Source: Lottia gigantea (taxonomy: Eukaryota > Mollusca > Gastropoda > Lottiidae). From it: a stretch of DNA of 64,000 bases. Positions 24,155 through 36,700 of this stretch are shown piece after piece. The notes below the pieces were generated by a model. That model searched no databases and was not told the origin of the DNA. It saw only the letters and a list, made by a program, of their open reading frames with translations. Within the stretch, counting starts at the first letter, position 1, and each line of letters starts with the position of its first letter. The translations under genes were made by a program, and so were the position numbers. The stretch covers positions 2,035,018 to 2,099,017 of the forward strand of contig NW_008709463.1 in the NCBI RefSeq assembly GCF_000327385.1, in the 5' to 3' direction.

Positions 24155-25470
24155 AAAAAGCCAACTAAAAGCAGAGCGAGTTGGTCCATTTTGAACCTAT
24201 ATGCGACAATATAAGCATTTGGTCATAGCTCAAGGGAGAGGATATCTTTAGGAAACTCGAACTAAATTAATTTTTACCCTGGAAATGAGAGACATCAAAG
24301 ATAAGGATTCGGATACAGATCAGTGTTTCACTTTTATGTCTAGACCTATTTATCAAAATAAGAGAACGATACACGAAAAGCTGTCCCTTTGGTAGCTCTA
24401 GGTTCGATAGTATGGCTGTGCCAAATTTTCACATAGTATGATTACTTTCTTACTTTAGACAAGTTATCAATAGGTGATTGATTTTACACTGGCCGTTTAT
24501 ACCCTTGCCAAAACTTTGTATAGTTTATTAACGTCTGGCACATCATTCTGTCTGGCCTGTCTTTTTCCACATCAATGACACTATCTATAATAAACCTGGT
24601 TAAAATTCAATCGGGAAATGATAAGCTGATGAAATGATTAGTTTCAGAGCTTGCAACAATTTGAAAGGGTTGGTTTGGTTTCCATTAGAATCATTTTGTT
24701 CTGAACAGGTGTCTGTTGTATCTGGAATTGGTATTTGGGTTAGTTCTTAGGAATTACAGGAACTAATGATAATTTTCATTTTGGAAAACATTGGTTCAAA
24801 GCTCATCAAAATATTGGTGTTGACTTTTGTATGATTATCAATCAAGCTTCTACAAGAACCATTTTTGTCTAATCCGTTGTATGGTAGTTGAGATAGTGAC
24901 GTCATAATGGGCAAGTATATAGAAAATTATGAGAAATCAATGCAAATAAAGTTTCAAGTACTTGTAGATAGAGAGAAAAGGGTGGTCCTGTGAGGACATT
25001 TGATGTGTCACAGCCAGTCACATGCTGTGAAAAATAAAAACTTTCCAACTACAATATATACAACATCTCATAATATGATGACTGGACTATACACAGTCTA
25101 AATTAACATTATCTAGAAGTACTCAGAGAATTATTACTATCAAACTATGTGAGAACGTGCCTGGTATCCAATTATAGATATAGATTATAGATTCATGCTG
25201 ATTCGATTTGGGAACACATACAAAAACAGGTTGAGACCACTGTTCTATAATGTGCACTCCGTAGGTTTCAACAAACCTGCTTTCCTGTTCTCAAAAGTCT
25301 TTGGACTTTCGACTAAGAATTTGCCGAAAGTATTAAAATATATATTGACAAAACACAATTAAGTTTTTGAGAAACATGACACTGATACATATTAACAGCC
25401 CTAAGGGAGATCAGTGCCTGTGAATTTCATGTAATTAAACAATGAAAATAATTTAATATTGTTTTATATT
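24155..25470. other. upstream flank of the CD225-type gene
   Basis: No open frame is supported. The stretch probably holds an intron and the promoter-proximal 5' UTR exon(s) of the gene at 25515, because that gene's coding exon begins with a splice acceptor. I could not identify a promoter motif. Confidence 0.45.
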
Positions 25471-25514
25471 ACAGATTGGAGACAATGAGGAAGAATAGAA
25501 GTGGTAGATAGGAG

Positions 25515-26531
25515 ATGGAAAAATTTAAAACTTCCCCGTCCCCAGAAAAACGGGATGGGCGACCTGCCCATGAGAAAAGTGGACGGTTAAGTAGTCGCAG
25601 TAATACACCTGATATAGTTGCGAATACGACTGATAACACTTCGAGCGATGATTATTACGATGAACCGACCAATTCTACCAATACATCTTTGGCCACGACG
25701 CCCGTTTGTTGTATTGACAGCAAAAGTCACCATTTGCCGCCGCCACCTTCTCAGTTCCCAGCCAAATTTAACGTCAACTCTTATCCTATCTGTGATATTC
25801 CTATGCAGAATGTACCATCCGTGCCATATCACCAGGTTAACCTACCACCAAACCGTGCTGATCAGCCACTGCATCCAATCCACTGTTCTTCGAACGAAAC
25901 GCGTATACTCCAACAACCGGTGATATATGCAAACACGCCAAGCAATAGGGGAGACAACTGGCAAAACCGAACTCGCGAAGTACCGGTGATTACGAGTGCT
26001 GGGCGATCCCATGTGATGATGCCGAAACCAAATGCTGCTGATCAAGTTGTGAATCCGAACGAAATTTATGCAAAGGTTGACAAAACACGTAAAAAGGAAG
26101 CTAAGTCGAAGACGGCTTCACCTACTTATCAAAATACAGAGGAAATTGCTACAACAGTTGTTGCCGTGCCAAAACGAAATGAAACTAAGGTCACAGTAGA
26201 AAAGACTTCCCCCGTTGAGGCCGAGGACATACCGAGGGCCATACCTAACACAAATATAGCAGTCGCATTTGTGGTCACATGTTGTTTCAATCTGCCGCTG
26301 GGAGCATTGGCTATTTATTGTTCCTTAGTTGCTGCTCAAGCTTTTCGTGATGGTAAAATGAAAAAAGGTGAGCGCCGTACTCAGATTTCAATGTTGTTAA
26401 GTCTATTTGGGATTTTAGTTACTGTTCTAGTTGTGATGGGAGTTGTTCTTCATCTGGCTATGTCAGGAGCAAAAGGTAAAAAGAAACGCACCCAATCAGA
26501 AGGAGCTCGTGAATTGGATATAAGTCTCTGA
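25515..26531 (+). CDS. CD225/dispanin-domain membrane protein
   Basis: A 338-residue protein encoded in one exon. An acceptor (TATTACAG, exon starting 25475) lies in the 5' UTR, and an in-frame TAG two codons upstream fixes the start at 25515. Residues 1-235 are polar and disorder-like, rich in Pro, Asn, Ser and Thr (PPPPSQ at 75-80). Residues about 240-315 form a C-terminal CD225/dispanin module: an intramembrane segment at about 247-272 with the paired Cys 256-257 and NLPLGALAIYCS, a short basic loop with FRDGKMKKGERR, then a second membrane helix at about 291-314. A basic tail (GKKKR) follows. In IFITM, PRRT/TRARG1 and SynDIG1 proteins this fold sits in plasma-membrane or endosomal membranes and affects trafficking or fusion; the paired Cys are usual palmitoylation sites. 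The Pro-rich N-terminus is closer in style to PRRT/TRARG-type dispanins than to short IFITMs. The exact role is unknown. Confidence 0.8.
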   Translation: MEKFKTSPSPEKRDGRPAHEKSGRLSSRSNTPDIVANTTDNTSSDDYYDEPTNSTNTSLATTPVCCIDSKSHHLPPPPSQFPAKFNVNSYPICDIPMQNVPSVPYHQVNLPPNRADQPLHPIHCSSNETRILQQPVIYANTPSNRGDNWQNRTREVPVITSAGRSHVMMPKPNAADQVVNPNEIYAKVDKTRKKEAKSKTASPTYQNTEEIATTVVAVPKRNETKVTVEKTSPVEAEDIPRAIPNTNIAVAFVVTCCFNLPLGALAIYCSLVAAQAFRDGKMKKGERRTQISMLLSLFGILVTVLVVMGVVLHLAMSGAKGKKKRTQSEGARELDISL

Positions 26532-27610
26532 TCCAGTGTTATAGTAGGTCTTTATTTTGTTTTGGGGATGCATGAGTGTCAAACAATATAAAAAAAATTG
26601 TGTTGGATATATTTCGTGGTCGTAGAAACAAACCACTGTGATGGGGTTCTATTTTCCTATTTTCATCGGTAAAACCAATGTGCTTGATCTATGTTCTTGA
26701 TATTTATGACTAAAGTGCTTGATTTATGTGTGATCTTTGAAACATTTTGACACACCAACAATATGGATAACCTTTGGATTTTTTTTAGATGAAGAAATAC
26801 ACAGACGTGTGCTTGAAAAGAAAATTGTCTTATATTTAGATAAAAAAAACCATGAAACTTGGCGTTCTGGAAGCTATCAATTGGAATTACTTTAACCAAA
26901 CCTATTGTGTATAGGCTACCCAAACAGGTTTAAATTCCCAATCAAATGTCGGTCCACAAAAGCGTTAGTTGATGTCAACAGAGTAATTTTCAATCATTAA
27001 AACAATGGACATCGATATAGATTATAAATATTGATTATATAGTGATACGGTCGAGACTTTTCAAAAATGTAAGTTTATAGGGTATGTCGGTTTGCAGTAG
27101 ATGTTGTTCGGAAGGGTTTCACTGTATATAATATACAAATATAAGGAACAGCATAACCTGAGTAATTATAACACAGTATTTATTGTATATATTATTATGT
27201 ATTAAGATTGTATATCTTCATCAAACGCTATGTCAAACCGGCTCATTAATAGACGAGCTACAGAACTTTTTTTAAAACATGCATGATTTGTCATATGGGC
27301 TTCCTCATATAGAAATCACATGAAACTAGAAACCATACTTAGTGTTCCATCACGCTCTATTTCAACATGCATCGAACATTCTATTTTTGTGTTTAACTTC
27401 AGATGTTCAGTGTAAAGGATAAAAGAGTACTGTATCTATAAGAAATGTATTTTTAATGCCTCTGAGAGATTTCAAACTTCCGGCGATTGAACACAATTTT
27501 CTTGTATAGTAAAATATATATAATAGAAGAGTTTGTGGTTCGTTCGCTGACAGTTTGAATAGTTTTGGTGATTGTGTTACAAGAAATATGTAAACATATA
27601 ACATATCACA
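26532..27610. other. 3' flank of CD225-type gene, pogo-like end
   Basis: This contains the putative 3' UTR; an ATTAAA lies near 26997, but polyadenylation there is not established. A pogo-type right end, AAGGGTTTCACTG followed by TA, ends at 27124. The minus-strand frames at 26663-26923 and 27407-27604 are not supported as genes. Confidence 0.45.
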
Positions 27611-27615
27611 TATAA

Positions 27616-28195
27616 CGGATAGTGATATTTCTAACCGGATAGTGATATGTCTAACCGGATAGTGATATGTCTTAACCGGATAGTGATAACCCTAGCCGGA
27701 TAGTGATATATCTAACCGGATAGTGATATGTCATAATCGATAGCCATTTGCCATGATGGATAATGAAATGTCATAACTGATTGTGATGTGTCTTACAGGC
27801 TAGTGATATGTCATACCGGATAGTGATATGTCTATCGGAGAGTGATAAGTCAGAATCAACAGTCATATGTCGTAATGCATAGTGACAAGTCATACCGGAT
27901 AGTGACAAGTCACACCGGATAGTGATATGTCACACCGGATAGTGATATGTCTAGCCGAATGGTGATATGTCTAACCGGGTAGTGATATGTCTAGCCGGAT
28001 GGTGATATGTCATACCGGATAGTGATATGTCATATCGGATAGTGATATATCATACCTATTAGTGATATGTCATACCGGATAGTGACATATCATACCGGAT
28101 AGTGATATATCTACCGGAGAGTGATATGTCGGAATCAAAGGTCATATGTTGTAATGGATAGTGACAAGTCATACCGAATAGTGATATGTCATTCA
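27616..28195. repeat. 20-bp minisatellite, about 28 units
   Basis: Units of about 20-21 bp centre on CCGGATAGTGATATGTC. Two longer variant blocks containing GAGAGTGATA..TC and GAATCAA..GTCATATG.. occur at about 27835-27890 and 28115-28165. A block of several units was therefore duplicated as a whole. Confidence 0.92.
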
Positions 28196-28459
28196 GATTG
28201 AAATAGGTCATACTGAGAATATCATCGGCTTTCATCATTGTTAGCATAGTAATATTATTAGGAATGAAAGTTTGTTTTAATCAGTGCCTTATAATAAAGA
28301 TTATGTAGATTTGTGAATTGGTGTTTAATTTATGGCTGAATTTCTACCCTTAGCCCATTTCTATTGCCCAATTATAGAAGAGCAAAAGTGACTACACGTA
28401 AAACAACATAGGGCGTTTACATCTTATTTCTTATCTCTCAGCAAACCGTAGAACGGTAA

Positions 28460-28801
28460 AGATGGGTTCCCTTATTTTCATATATGAATATGAAAATCAT
28501 TATACTTATATGAAAAGAAAGTAGAGGTGACTTGGAAAAATACCAGTTTGTCTCACATGTCATAATTAATTCTTAATTTGCTAAATTAGAAGAGAATTAC
28601 CAGCAGAATTCCAATGAGTGACCGATCAAAAAAGGTCAAAAAGTCTTTTTTGTTTATCCAAACTGTACATACATGGGCATATATGATTGGTTAAAACTCT
28701 TAATTATATGCAATAATGTCATAATGATATGATTAAGAATACATGATAATTGATGAGAAATACTAATTTAATTTAACACTAGAAAATAAGGACACCCATC
28801 T
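28460..28801. mobile_element. TTAA-flanked MITE (AGATGGGTTTCC family), copy 1
   Basis: 342 bp between terminal inverted repeats AGATGGG..TTCC and the inverted CCCATCT. The right flank is TTAA and the left is GTAA, so the target duplication has decayed. The interior (GACCGATCAAAAAAGGTCAA, an internal hairpin) matches the copies at 47266 and 49490. TTAA target sites are characteristic of the piggyBac superfamily. There is no coding capacity. Confidence 0.75.
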
Positions 28802-28804
28802 TTA

Positions 28805-29465
28805 AGATACATAACAGTAGAAGTTCAACCTCCACTTTACTTTAAAATCTTAGTAAGACTTATAACAGCGGGGGATAAAATTCAACTTATCTCATTAACC
28901 TAATAAGATACGGGACAGTAGAACTCAAAACTCGATTTCTTTTCATTAGCCAGATATATTGATGCCAGGCTGATAAATCGGTTTTGCACAGGATATATTT
29001 TAGTTTTAAGCCGTTAAATCTTATAAGAGTTGTATAGAGGGACACAACTCAATTTCTATATCAGAATAAAAATTCAGACCACAAAATATGATATTCGCAT
29101 TTACTTATCTAACCAATCAAATAGAGTTTTATCATCTCTTGTGTGGTATTCTGGAATATTCAACATTAATGATAACTTGCACAACGTTATCCCAGTGTCC
29201 GTAAACCTAACAAAACGAAAAGCCCTGAATGTCTTTTCAGTGCAAATTGACATTACTGAACAGATTTCACGTCTCAAGGGAAGTAACTGTGATTACAAAC
29301 CTATTCTTAGAAATCATTTTTTCTCCCTCCCTTTTGGATTTGGAATTTGATGTCAGAAATGGCATTTTCTTTCAGATTTTATGAGATCATGAGATATTTT
29401 CATACGGAAGGATAATTTTACAAATAATCTTTTTGTGTGCAATTGCAATCAAGCGGATGTTGATA
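28805..29465. other. no supported gene
   Basis: An acceptor-like CTTTTCAG near 29242 is followed by a short open stretch, and a 106-codon frame (29030-29350) overlaps it in another phase. Neither has a recognisable domain, and I do not call either one. Confidence 0.35.
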
Positions 29466-29470
29466 AAATG

Positions 29471-31740
29471 TAGTATAATAATAATAATAATAATAACTTT
29501 ATTTGGCAACCCATTTAGACAGAAGTCTAATTTTCAATAGGTCCCACTAAACTACATATTATATACAAGATTACAGAAAGAATAAAAATACAGAAAATAA
29601 CATAAAACATATAAACATTTATAATGTAACATGGATGAGGAAGGAAATATGAAAATGTAACCACTATGTTTCCCCACGAAACTACGAATTATATACTAAA
29701 AATATCATCTTAAATGAATCTGGGTTTTCCTCTGTTTTTCACGATCCAAACTTACTAAATATTAATAAATTAAAAAGTCGAATCGAACATGAGTACGTTC
29801 AGTTATGGTTTTCAGAAGTAGATTTATCAAGTAAACTAAGGTTTTATAAACATTTTAAAATTATTTTGGACTTGAGTCCTACCTTAACTCTAAACTAGAC
29901 GACAAATTTAAGTTCTTACTGTGCAAATTTCGCGTTGGTAATCTAAAACTGCAGATTGAAGTCGGTAGGTATAACAAAACTCCGAGAGATAGAAGAACTT
30001 GCCCTTGTTGTAAATCTGTCTACATAGAAGACGAGTATCACTTTCTTTTATGCTGTCCTCAATATAATTCTTTACGTCGTAAATACTTTCATCGTCGCTT
30101 CTGGTCCTTTCCATCACTTCACAAAATGAATCAACTAATGAATCCGCCATATCATTACAATCCTTAATTTATGTAGATCTATCCATGATGCTTTTATGCA
30201 AAGGAATTCATTAGTAGATTAGGCTTCTTTATATATATATATTATTTCTATGCTGTGTCTTATTTTTACTTCTTTTGTTAATTTATTGTAATATATGTTG
30301 TGTATTGTACATATACTATTTATTTACTTAAAATATCTTGATATGTATTAGGCTATAGCAAGTAGTTGCTTTGCTGAATAAAACAATACAATACAATATA
30401 CTAAAAATATATAATACTATATATTTACAATGCATCACGGATGTGGTGAAAAATATAAAAATTTAAACACTGTGTTTCTTATATGATATATATGATGGTA
30501 TAAGTTTTTAAGTAAAATGAAATGGAGAGAAAAACAAAGGAAATGGTTATAAATGCTATGGAATCAATTAATCAGTATTGTCAGTAAGAACAAACTTCCT
30601 CAGTTCTTGTTTAAATGTATATAAAGAAGGATTATGTTTTACAGTTTGTGGTAATGAATTCCAAAGTAAAGAAGCTGTATATTGAAATGTTCTCATCATA
30701 GCAGTTTTATTACATTTCGGTATGTCGGAGTTCGGAGTGTTTCTGATCTCAGTGTCATACTGGTTTCCGTTAAATTTGATCTTTCCGTAAATTTATTGTA
30801 TAAATATTCAGGGTGTCCAGTTCGAAATATTTTGAATGTCATTATGCCACGATTATATCTAATACGTTGATACAGTGTCAACCAATTTAAAATTTTGAAT
30901 AATGGTGCCGAAGGTGAATCATGTATTTTATCTAAAATACTCTTTGCAGCGCGTTTTTGTAATTTGTATCAAACCTCTAATTTACTTTTATTGGAGTTAC
31001 CCCAAACTGTAGAACAATAATCAAAAAATGGTAAAATATAACTATTATAAAACAATTTACGTAAGCTTAATGGAATGCATTTTTTAATTTGACAGAGAAG
31101 GAAAATTTTAGAACTAATAATTTTTGACAGTTTTTTAATTTGGAAATCCCATTCAAGATGGTGGTCAATAGTAAGGCCTAATAATACGGTATAAGTAACA
31201 TTCTCTATAGGTACATTATTTACAGTTAATGCTAATTGGTTATTTGTTGTTTGCAGATTGGAACCAATTAACATAGCCTTGGTTTTTGTAGCATTTATAA
31301 CCATCCCATTATCCTCAAAACAGGTTTTAATGTTAAACATATCATCTTGAAGGGTGGCATTAATACAATTTAAGTTATGGTGAGAAAAGTGTACTGTACT
31401 GTCATCAGCAAAGAGGTCTGTAGCACAATTTCTAACATGAAATGGTAAGTCATTGATAAAAATGAGAAAGAGGAGAGGACCAAGATTTGACCCCTGTGGC
31501 ACACCACATTTTACAGAAATGAGGTCGGATTGACAGTCACCTAGAGATACTCTTTGCTTCCTTGAATTTAAATAAGATTGAATCAATGTATAAGAGCTGT
31601 AATGGAATTTGTATAATTTTAATTTTTCTACCAGTAATTTGTGGTCTAACATATCAAAAGCTTTACTAAAATCTAAGTAGACAACTCCTTGATCTACTTT
31701 CATTTTGATTACCTCAAGATTTTCATCGTCTTGATATATT
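29471..31740 (-). mobile_element. 5'-truncated LINE (CR1/jockey-like), RT plus 3' end
   Basis: Minus-strand non-LTR retrotransposon. The main frame (30969-31703) encodes the RT core: VVYLDFSKAFD (palm motif A), GVPQGSNLGPLLFLIFINDL (motif B) and LFADDST (motif C, catalytic Asp pair), then the thumb with FFDYCSTVWGN. The same frame continues below 30969 past one TGA with LQKRAAKSILDKI, TLYQRIRYNRGIM, and after a shift near 30700 with SLLWNSLPQTVKHNP. It ends at TAA near 30571. The 3' end (29471-29510) is AATAAAG followed by a TTA microsatellite. The endonuclease and N-terminal RT parts are missing above about 31740, so it is a dead 5'-truncated copy. A second LINE fragment (29706-30395) is inserted in its 3' untranslated part. 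Confidence 0.85.
29706..30395 (+). mobile_element. nested LINE 3' fragment with 15-bp target duplication
   Basis: A 690-bp fragment lies opposite to its host LINE and is flanked by the perfect 15-bp duplication ATATACTAAAAATAT (29691-29705 and 30396-30410). It encodes only the C-terminal region of a LINE ORF2. First comes a WFSEVDLSSKLRFYKHFK-type stretch. After a stop and frame change comes LQIEVGRYNKTPRDRRTCPC with CCKSVYIEDEYHFLLCCP (a Cys/His knuckle near 30000-30060), ending at TAA near 30165. The 3' UTR ends GAATAAAACAATACAATACA, a CAATA-type tail. This is a normal 5'-truncated retrotransposition product. Confidence 0.85.
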
Positions 31741-31744
31741 GAAT

Positions 31745-33790
31745 TTTTTTGTCCAAAAACTAAGTATTGGCCAGGCTTTTTTATGTGTCATATTGGAAAA
31801 TTTTGAACAAAATTTGTGGAATAAGATATAGAAGATTTCGTCATTTAACATGGAAAGTGATGGCAATGTAATTAGTGCTCTGAGTCCTGTCTTTCGAAAT
31901 GAGGTCAACGTGTAGCGCTCATTGTGCTGGAAATTTCCATTTTCTTCTGAAATTATCTTAAATTAGGTTTTATGTTTTTTCCAATTATCTGACGCATGCA
32001 AATCGGCGCGCAACGGAATTCGAAAAAAAAAGTTTTTTCGCCACATTGGTATTTTTGTACAGAGAGTTGAGAAAATAAGGAATCGCGAGTTTTTGATTCA
32101 GGACCTACCAACTACAACAAGTACCTTTCACGGTCAACATCGTATAATCACGAGCATGGCTTTCAGACCTTTTCCAACGTTTGCCTTTTCCTAACGAATG
32201 TCCTGCGTGGAACGATCCATTTTAGGATGTTAGTCTCTGACGCCCAAATTATACATGTCTATGACAAGGATATAGTCTGGGATTGTTTATTGAAATTTCT
32301 GTTACGACGCTTTCAGATTAGGTCAACGGAGATGACTACAATTAAGCATATTCGACCTTCAAGTTTACAATCGAAACAAATTAACAGTTTATATTTGATG
32401 TTTTTCTGCGGATGTTATATTTATCGATTTTTCGAGCAAAGAATTAAAATTCGAAGACATTGTCATAATAACTGAATTATTTTCCCTATCACCAAAACGG
32501 AAGTGGATTTACTACCAATCAGATTTAATAGCCACTGTAGTCTCGGTCAATTACAAAGATATTAAGAAACCTTTTCAGGTCCTTTTTTGTCGAAGCTGTA
32601 CGTAGACAAAGGGGAACTGGATGATAGCAGGCACTCTCTCTCCTGTGTAGGATTAGTAATAGATTCACAATGTATACCAAAACAAATACAGCACATTATT
32701 GACCTAACAAAACATTTTGTATTTTTCTTTATTTAGTGGTCCAAGTTTTTATGTATTTGTGTATTTAATTGCTGTAAATGTAAAATACAAAAGTTTAACT
32801 TAAGTCCAAATTTATTCAAAGCACCAAAACAAAAAAAAAACAATTTAGCTTCTGTATGGGGTGGTGATGGTGGTGATTTGATAAGGTCCAGATATTTGCG
32901 TTCTTTTTTTTTCTCAGATGTCCAGATAGCCAATGTTGATACTCTCTGCAAATTTCAGCTCTGGAGCTTTGTAACTTTCCAAGAAAATGTTTATTTGGAT
33001 GTAGTCCCTTTTAAATCATTGTTTGGCAAATCTGATATGATGAAATCCAGATGTATTGTATTCAAGGATATCGTGATGTCGACCATAAAATCTTTCATGT
33101 AATGTAAAGTATAAGTTTAATAATTTTATAAGTCTCAGAAGTTAATAAATTTACATTTAGCCGAAAAATCCTCATGCTTGACATGGCGAATCAACAGTTC
33201 ACGTCTGACGATTGAGGTATATTTCAGCTCATGAAAGGAAACTAAAGAATTAGGTGATTGAAATAATCTCTAATCATACAGCTATTTATCCATTCTGTTA
33301 AATTTTAATGTATAAGCACAGTTTGTTTGCCAAGAAAGTCTTTACGTCTAAATTTTATGCTAAATTGGACGGATAACGCTATGCCGTTTTCAATGAAATT
33401 TTGAAAATGCGGCACTAACTAAACCAGACTTAGATATCAACCAAATCAACGTTCACGACACGGAAATTCTTTATATTTTTTCGTTATTTAAGCACTGGCT
33501 TATTACGTCTTGATAATGACTTCTTCACTGTAAAAACCAAGTCTTTTGTCATATTTGTTTTAGCCAGACCACACATCCTTCGTCCTTTAAAATAAGCACC
33601 GTTTAAATGACAGGGACAAAGGAATTTCACACATTTTCAGTCACGCATTTGTCATTAAACATTTATACTCTGTTTGAGTTTAGTACAATCCTTGGGATCC
33701 ATTTATCATGTACGCACGAAACGCATACATACGCCTGACGCCAAAATACCATCAATAGCTGCATTTGAATTTCTGAAAACCAGAGTTTGC
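31745..33790. other. intergenic between LINE and opsin A
   Basis: No supported gene. It should include the 3' UTR of opsin A just below 33795. On the minus strand an AATAAA-type signal occurs only about 800 bp downstream (near 32990), so the poly(A) site is uncertain. Frames at 32227-32475, 32733-32951 and 32878-33102 are uncalled. Confidence 0.4.
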
Positions 33791-33794
33791 GTTA

Positions 33795-36700
33795 TTAGCT
33801 TGATATCGAACAGCTTGAACTTTGACCCGTGCCGATATTAACAGCAGAGAGACCAATATAAACTCCATCTTTAGTCCTGTCCACCATAAATATATCACCT
33901 ACATTGTCCGTTCTACTGAAAAAAAGAATTTGTGTTCTTTTGACATTATTAGAAGTAAAAAGAGCATGGTTAGGTACACATTGAAATGTTTAATCTACTC
34001 TGGAGAACAGGTTCATGGATCATTATGTTTTGAAATACGGCAATAATTTAGCCGAAATAGCTTCAAGGCGTCACACTGAACCAAAACAGTCTAATTTTCT
34101 TAAGGTATAATAATTAGAGCTAGGAAACATGCAAACTAGCTTAACTTCTTTAACTATCTAGAAGTAAAATGGACTACATGTACTTGTGTTTACATTTTGA
34201 ATCGTCCACAAATGTGCGCGATCTCTTTGCTTAATTGTACAATATGCCATCGGTCCAAATAATAACAGACAGATTATGCTTATTTCATATGTAACAGCAG
34301 ATATTGACTAACTTATAAAGAACATTTCAGAGAGTCGGTTGTCAGTTGCCGTGATAGAAGTGAGTTTCAAACAGAATATTGCATACCACGATTCGTTTGA
34401 TTCTTGAAAACCGCCTAGATGGCTTTTTCGATATAAAACTTTTTGTACAACTCGACCAGGAGAGAAAATTAAGATTGTCTTAAACCTGGATTAGACGTCT
34501 TTGAAGAGTCATTATACAAGGTCATACAACTGTCAGTATCACCTCTCTGAAGCACGTGTCGTGACATGCCGCCTGCTACTTACTTACCGTTCTGTTGTGT
34601 TCTGTGAGGTCCCACCACCTTGATTATTATATTCAATCTTTGGTCGTACCACGATCTCACGTCGTGGTCGTTTAAACACAGCAGTTAATGTAGCTCTAAA
34701 TGTAGAATTTGTAGCAGCGTAGATAAATGGATTCAGCATACTGGCTAGTTTAGCGAACATTGTTGGTAGAGTTGTCCACCATACTGGTATATCTGGTTTG
34801 TAAATCAGCGCCAGACACACAAAGGTATACGGGGCCCAAACAATAATCAACACTACTACCATTACTACACACATCTGAAAAAGGGCATAATCAAAATAAT
34901 GATTGTAGATATTTTACTACTTTTTTGTATACTGTTTATAAGGCATATAGAAATAGGAGTCGGTAAAGAAGCACAAGATATATGGATATATCATTTCTGA
35001 CATTTATTAACTCAACGAACTGTTGATAACGCTGCCTGTATGAGCATGTGAAACGTCGAGTTGATAAATGTCAGAAATAGTATATCCATATATACTGTGC
35101 TTCTTTAACTTTTTTGTATTTGATGACAGGATGTCAGTCAGAAACCTCCGAGATTAAGATCAAGCCTCGGATTTCTGAAAAGGTTTAAGAATATTGTGTG
35201 AGCAAATAACAGATTGAAACTGGATAATCAGGAAACAAAACAAGATGAATTCGAATTTTCATGTCGTTTCGAACACCCCCACAGTCGTTCATCATCATTA
35301 AAATACAGCAGAATAATGTTCTCGTCATTAAGGACTAATGAGACATAATCATCCATTATCCTATTATTTATTACCAATCGTGATACATATGTATGGTGGT
35401 TTGTTTAGGATATTTTTTGAAAAAAACTTTATTTATGATTTTTTTTTTCTACTTAATTATCTAATTCTTGTGAATTATGATTTAATTCTATTTAATTTCT
35501 GAATTAAAACATTTCTGTTTACTATTTTCTATTTTTTGTTTGCTGAATTACGATTTAACTCGAATTGATTTTCTTTTTTTTTGTGAATTATTATTTTTGT
35601 TTACTAAATGAAAAATGAGTAGAATTAAATCATAATTACGGAAGCGTATTAGGGCCATTCATTTTTTTTTTTTTTTTAATTTCCAAGTTAGTATGTTGAA
35701 TTTTCAAGTTAGTATGTTGAATTTTCAAGTTAGTAACTTGAAATTTCAACCTAGTATGTTCAAGTTAGTATGTTGGATTTCAAGTTAGTATCTTGAATTT
35801 TCAAGTTAGTATGTTGAATTTAGCCCGTAAATATGTAAACGTCTATATTATGTTGTGACATTATTTCCATGTCTTAGAAAATATGGTCATACGAAAAGCT
35901 TATAATTAGAAAATTCGACCCGGAAATTTCAGACTAGTCGCCATGTTGAAATGTAAAACTCAAAATGGGACCTCGAAGGATAGTGAGATTCTCGTGATCT
36001 TTTTTTTTCATGGGCTTGAACCATTTCTATATAATCCAGTTGACCTAATTCTAATTATTGGGAAAAAAGAGATCATTATTATGATTTATTATTTAATATT
36101 TACTGTCTTATCTGTTCAGGATGACTTTTCAATTTAATATTTACTGTCTGATCTGTTCAGGATGAATTTTCAGGATGAATTTCCAGATTTTTTTTTCAAT
36201 TATCTACCACGGGTCTTATTCTAAAATATCTAACTTCAGATGATTTAACTATTCTAGTCATCTGATTGGTCGAACACTAAAATCAATTTTAAGTTTAGTT
36301 TGATTTACCAATCAGATTACTGTATTTATTAAAAGTTTTCTTAGTTTAGTTTTCAAGAATAAGGCCCCGGGTGTAATACAATATGATTAAATAGCTAGTC
36401 TGTATCAACAAGTTGCTCTCCTCAATCTGATATTCAGAAATATCTTTGTTCGACAATGCTTATTGATAGCCGGATACGATAGTTTGATTATATTCAACTT
36501 TTGGCATTCATTTTTTAATGTCCACAGAGTTCGTTAGTTGGTACATCAATAATCATCATGTACTTACCGTTGTGATTTTGGATTCAGCTCGATAGTTTTT
36601 ATATTCAACAGCATGTTCGTATGATATCGGGGCTCGGACTGGATGCAGTTTTAAATTGACGGATTTCTTGTAAACATAATAATAACAATAGGATATGATA

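Noticed and set aside
25587-26045. Frames on both strands overlapping the CD225-type gene
   Set aside because: Shadows of the real frame; none shows domain content or splice context.
34480-34587. A possible opsin A last exon just 43 bp after the exon-4 donor
   Set aside because: An open stretch exists there, but the intron would be very short with a poor acceptor. The exon at 33795-33915 matches opsin B exon 5 and fits the phase.
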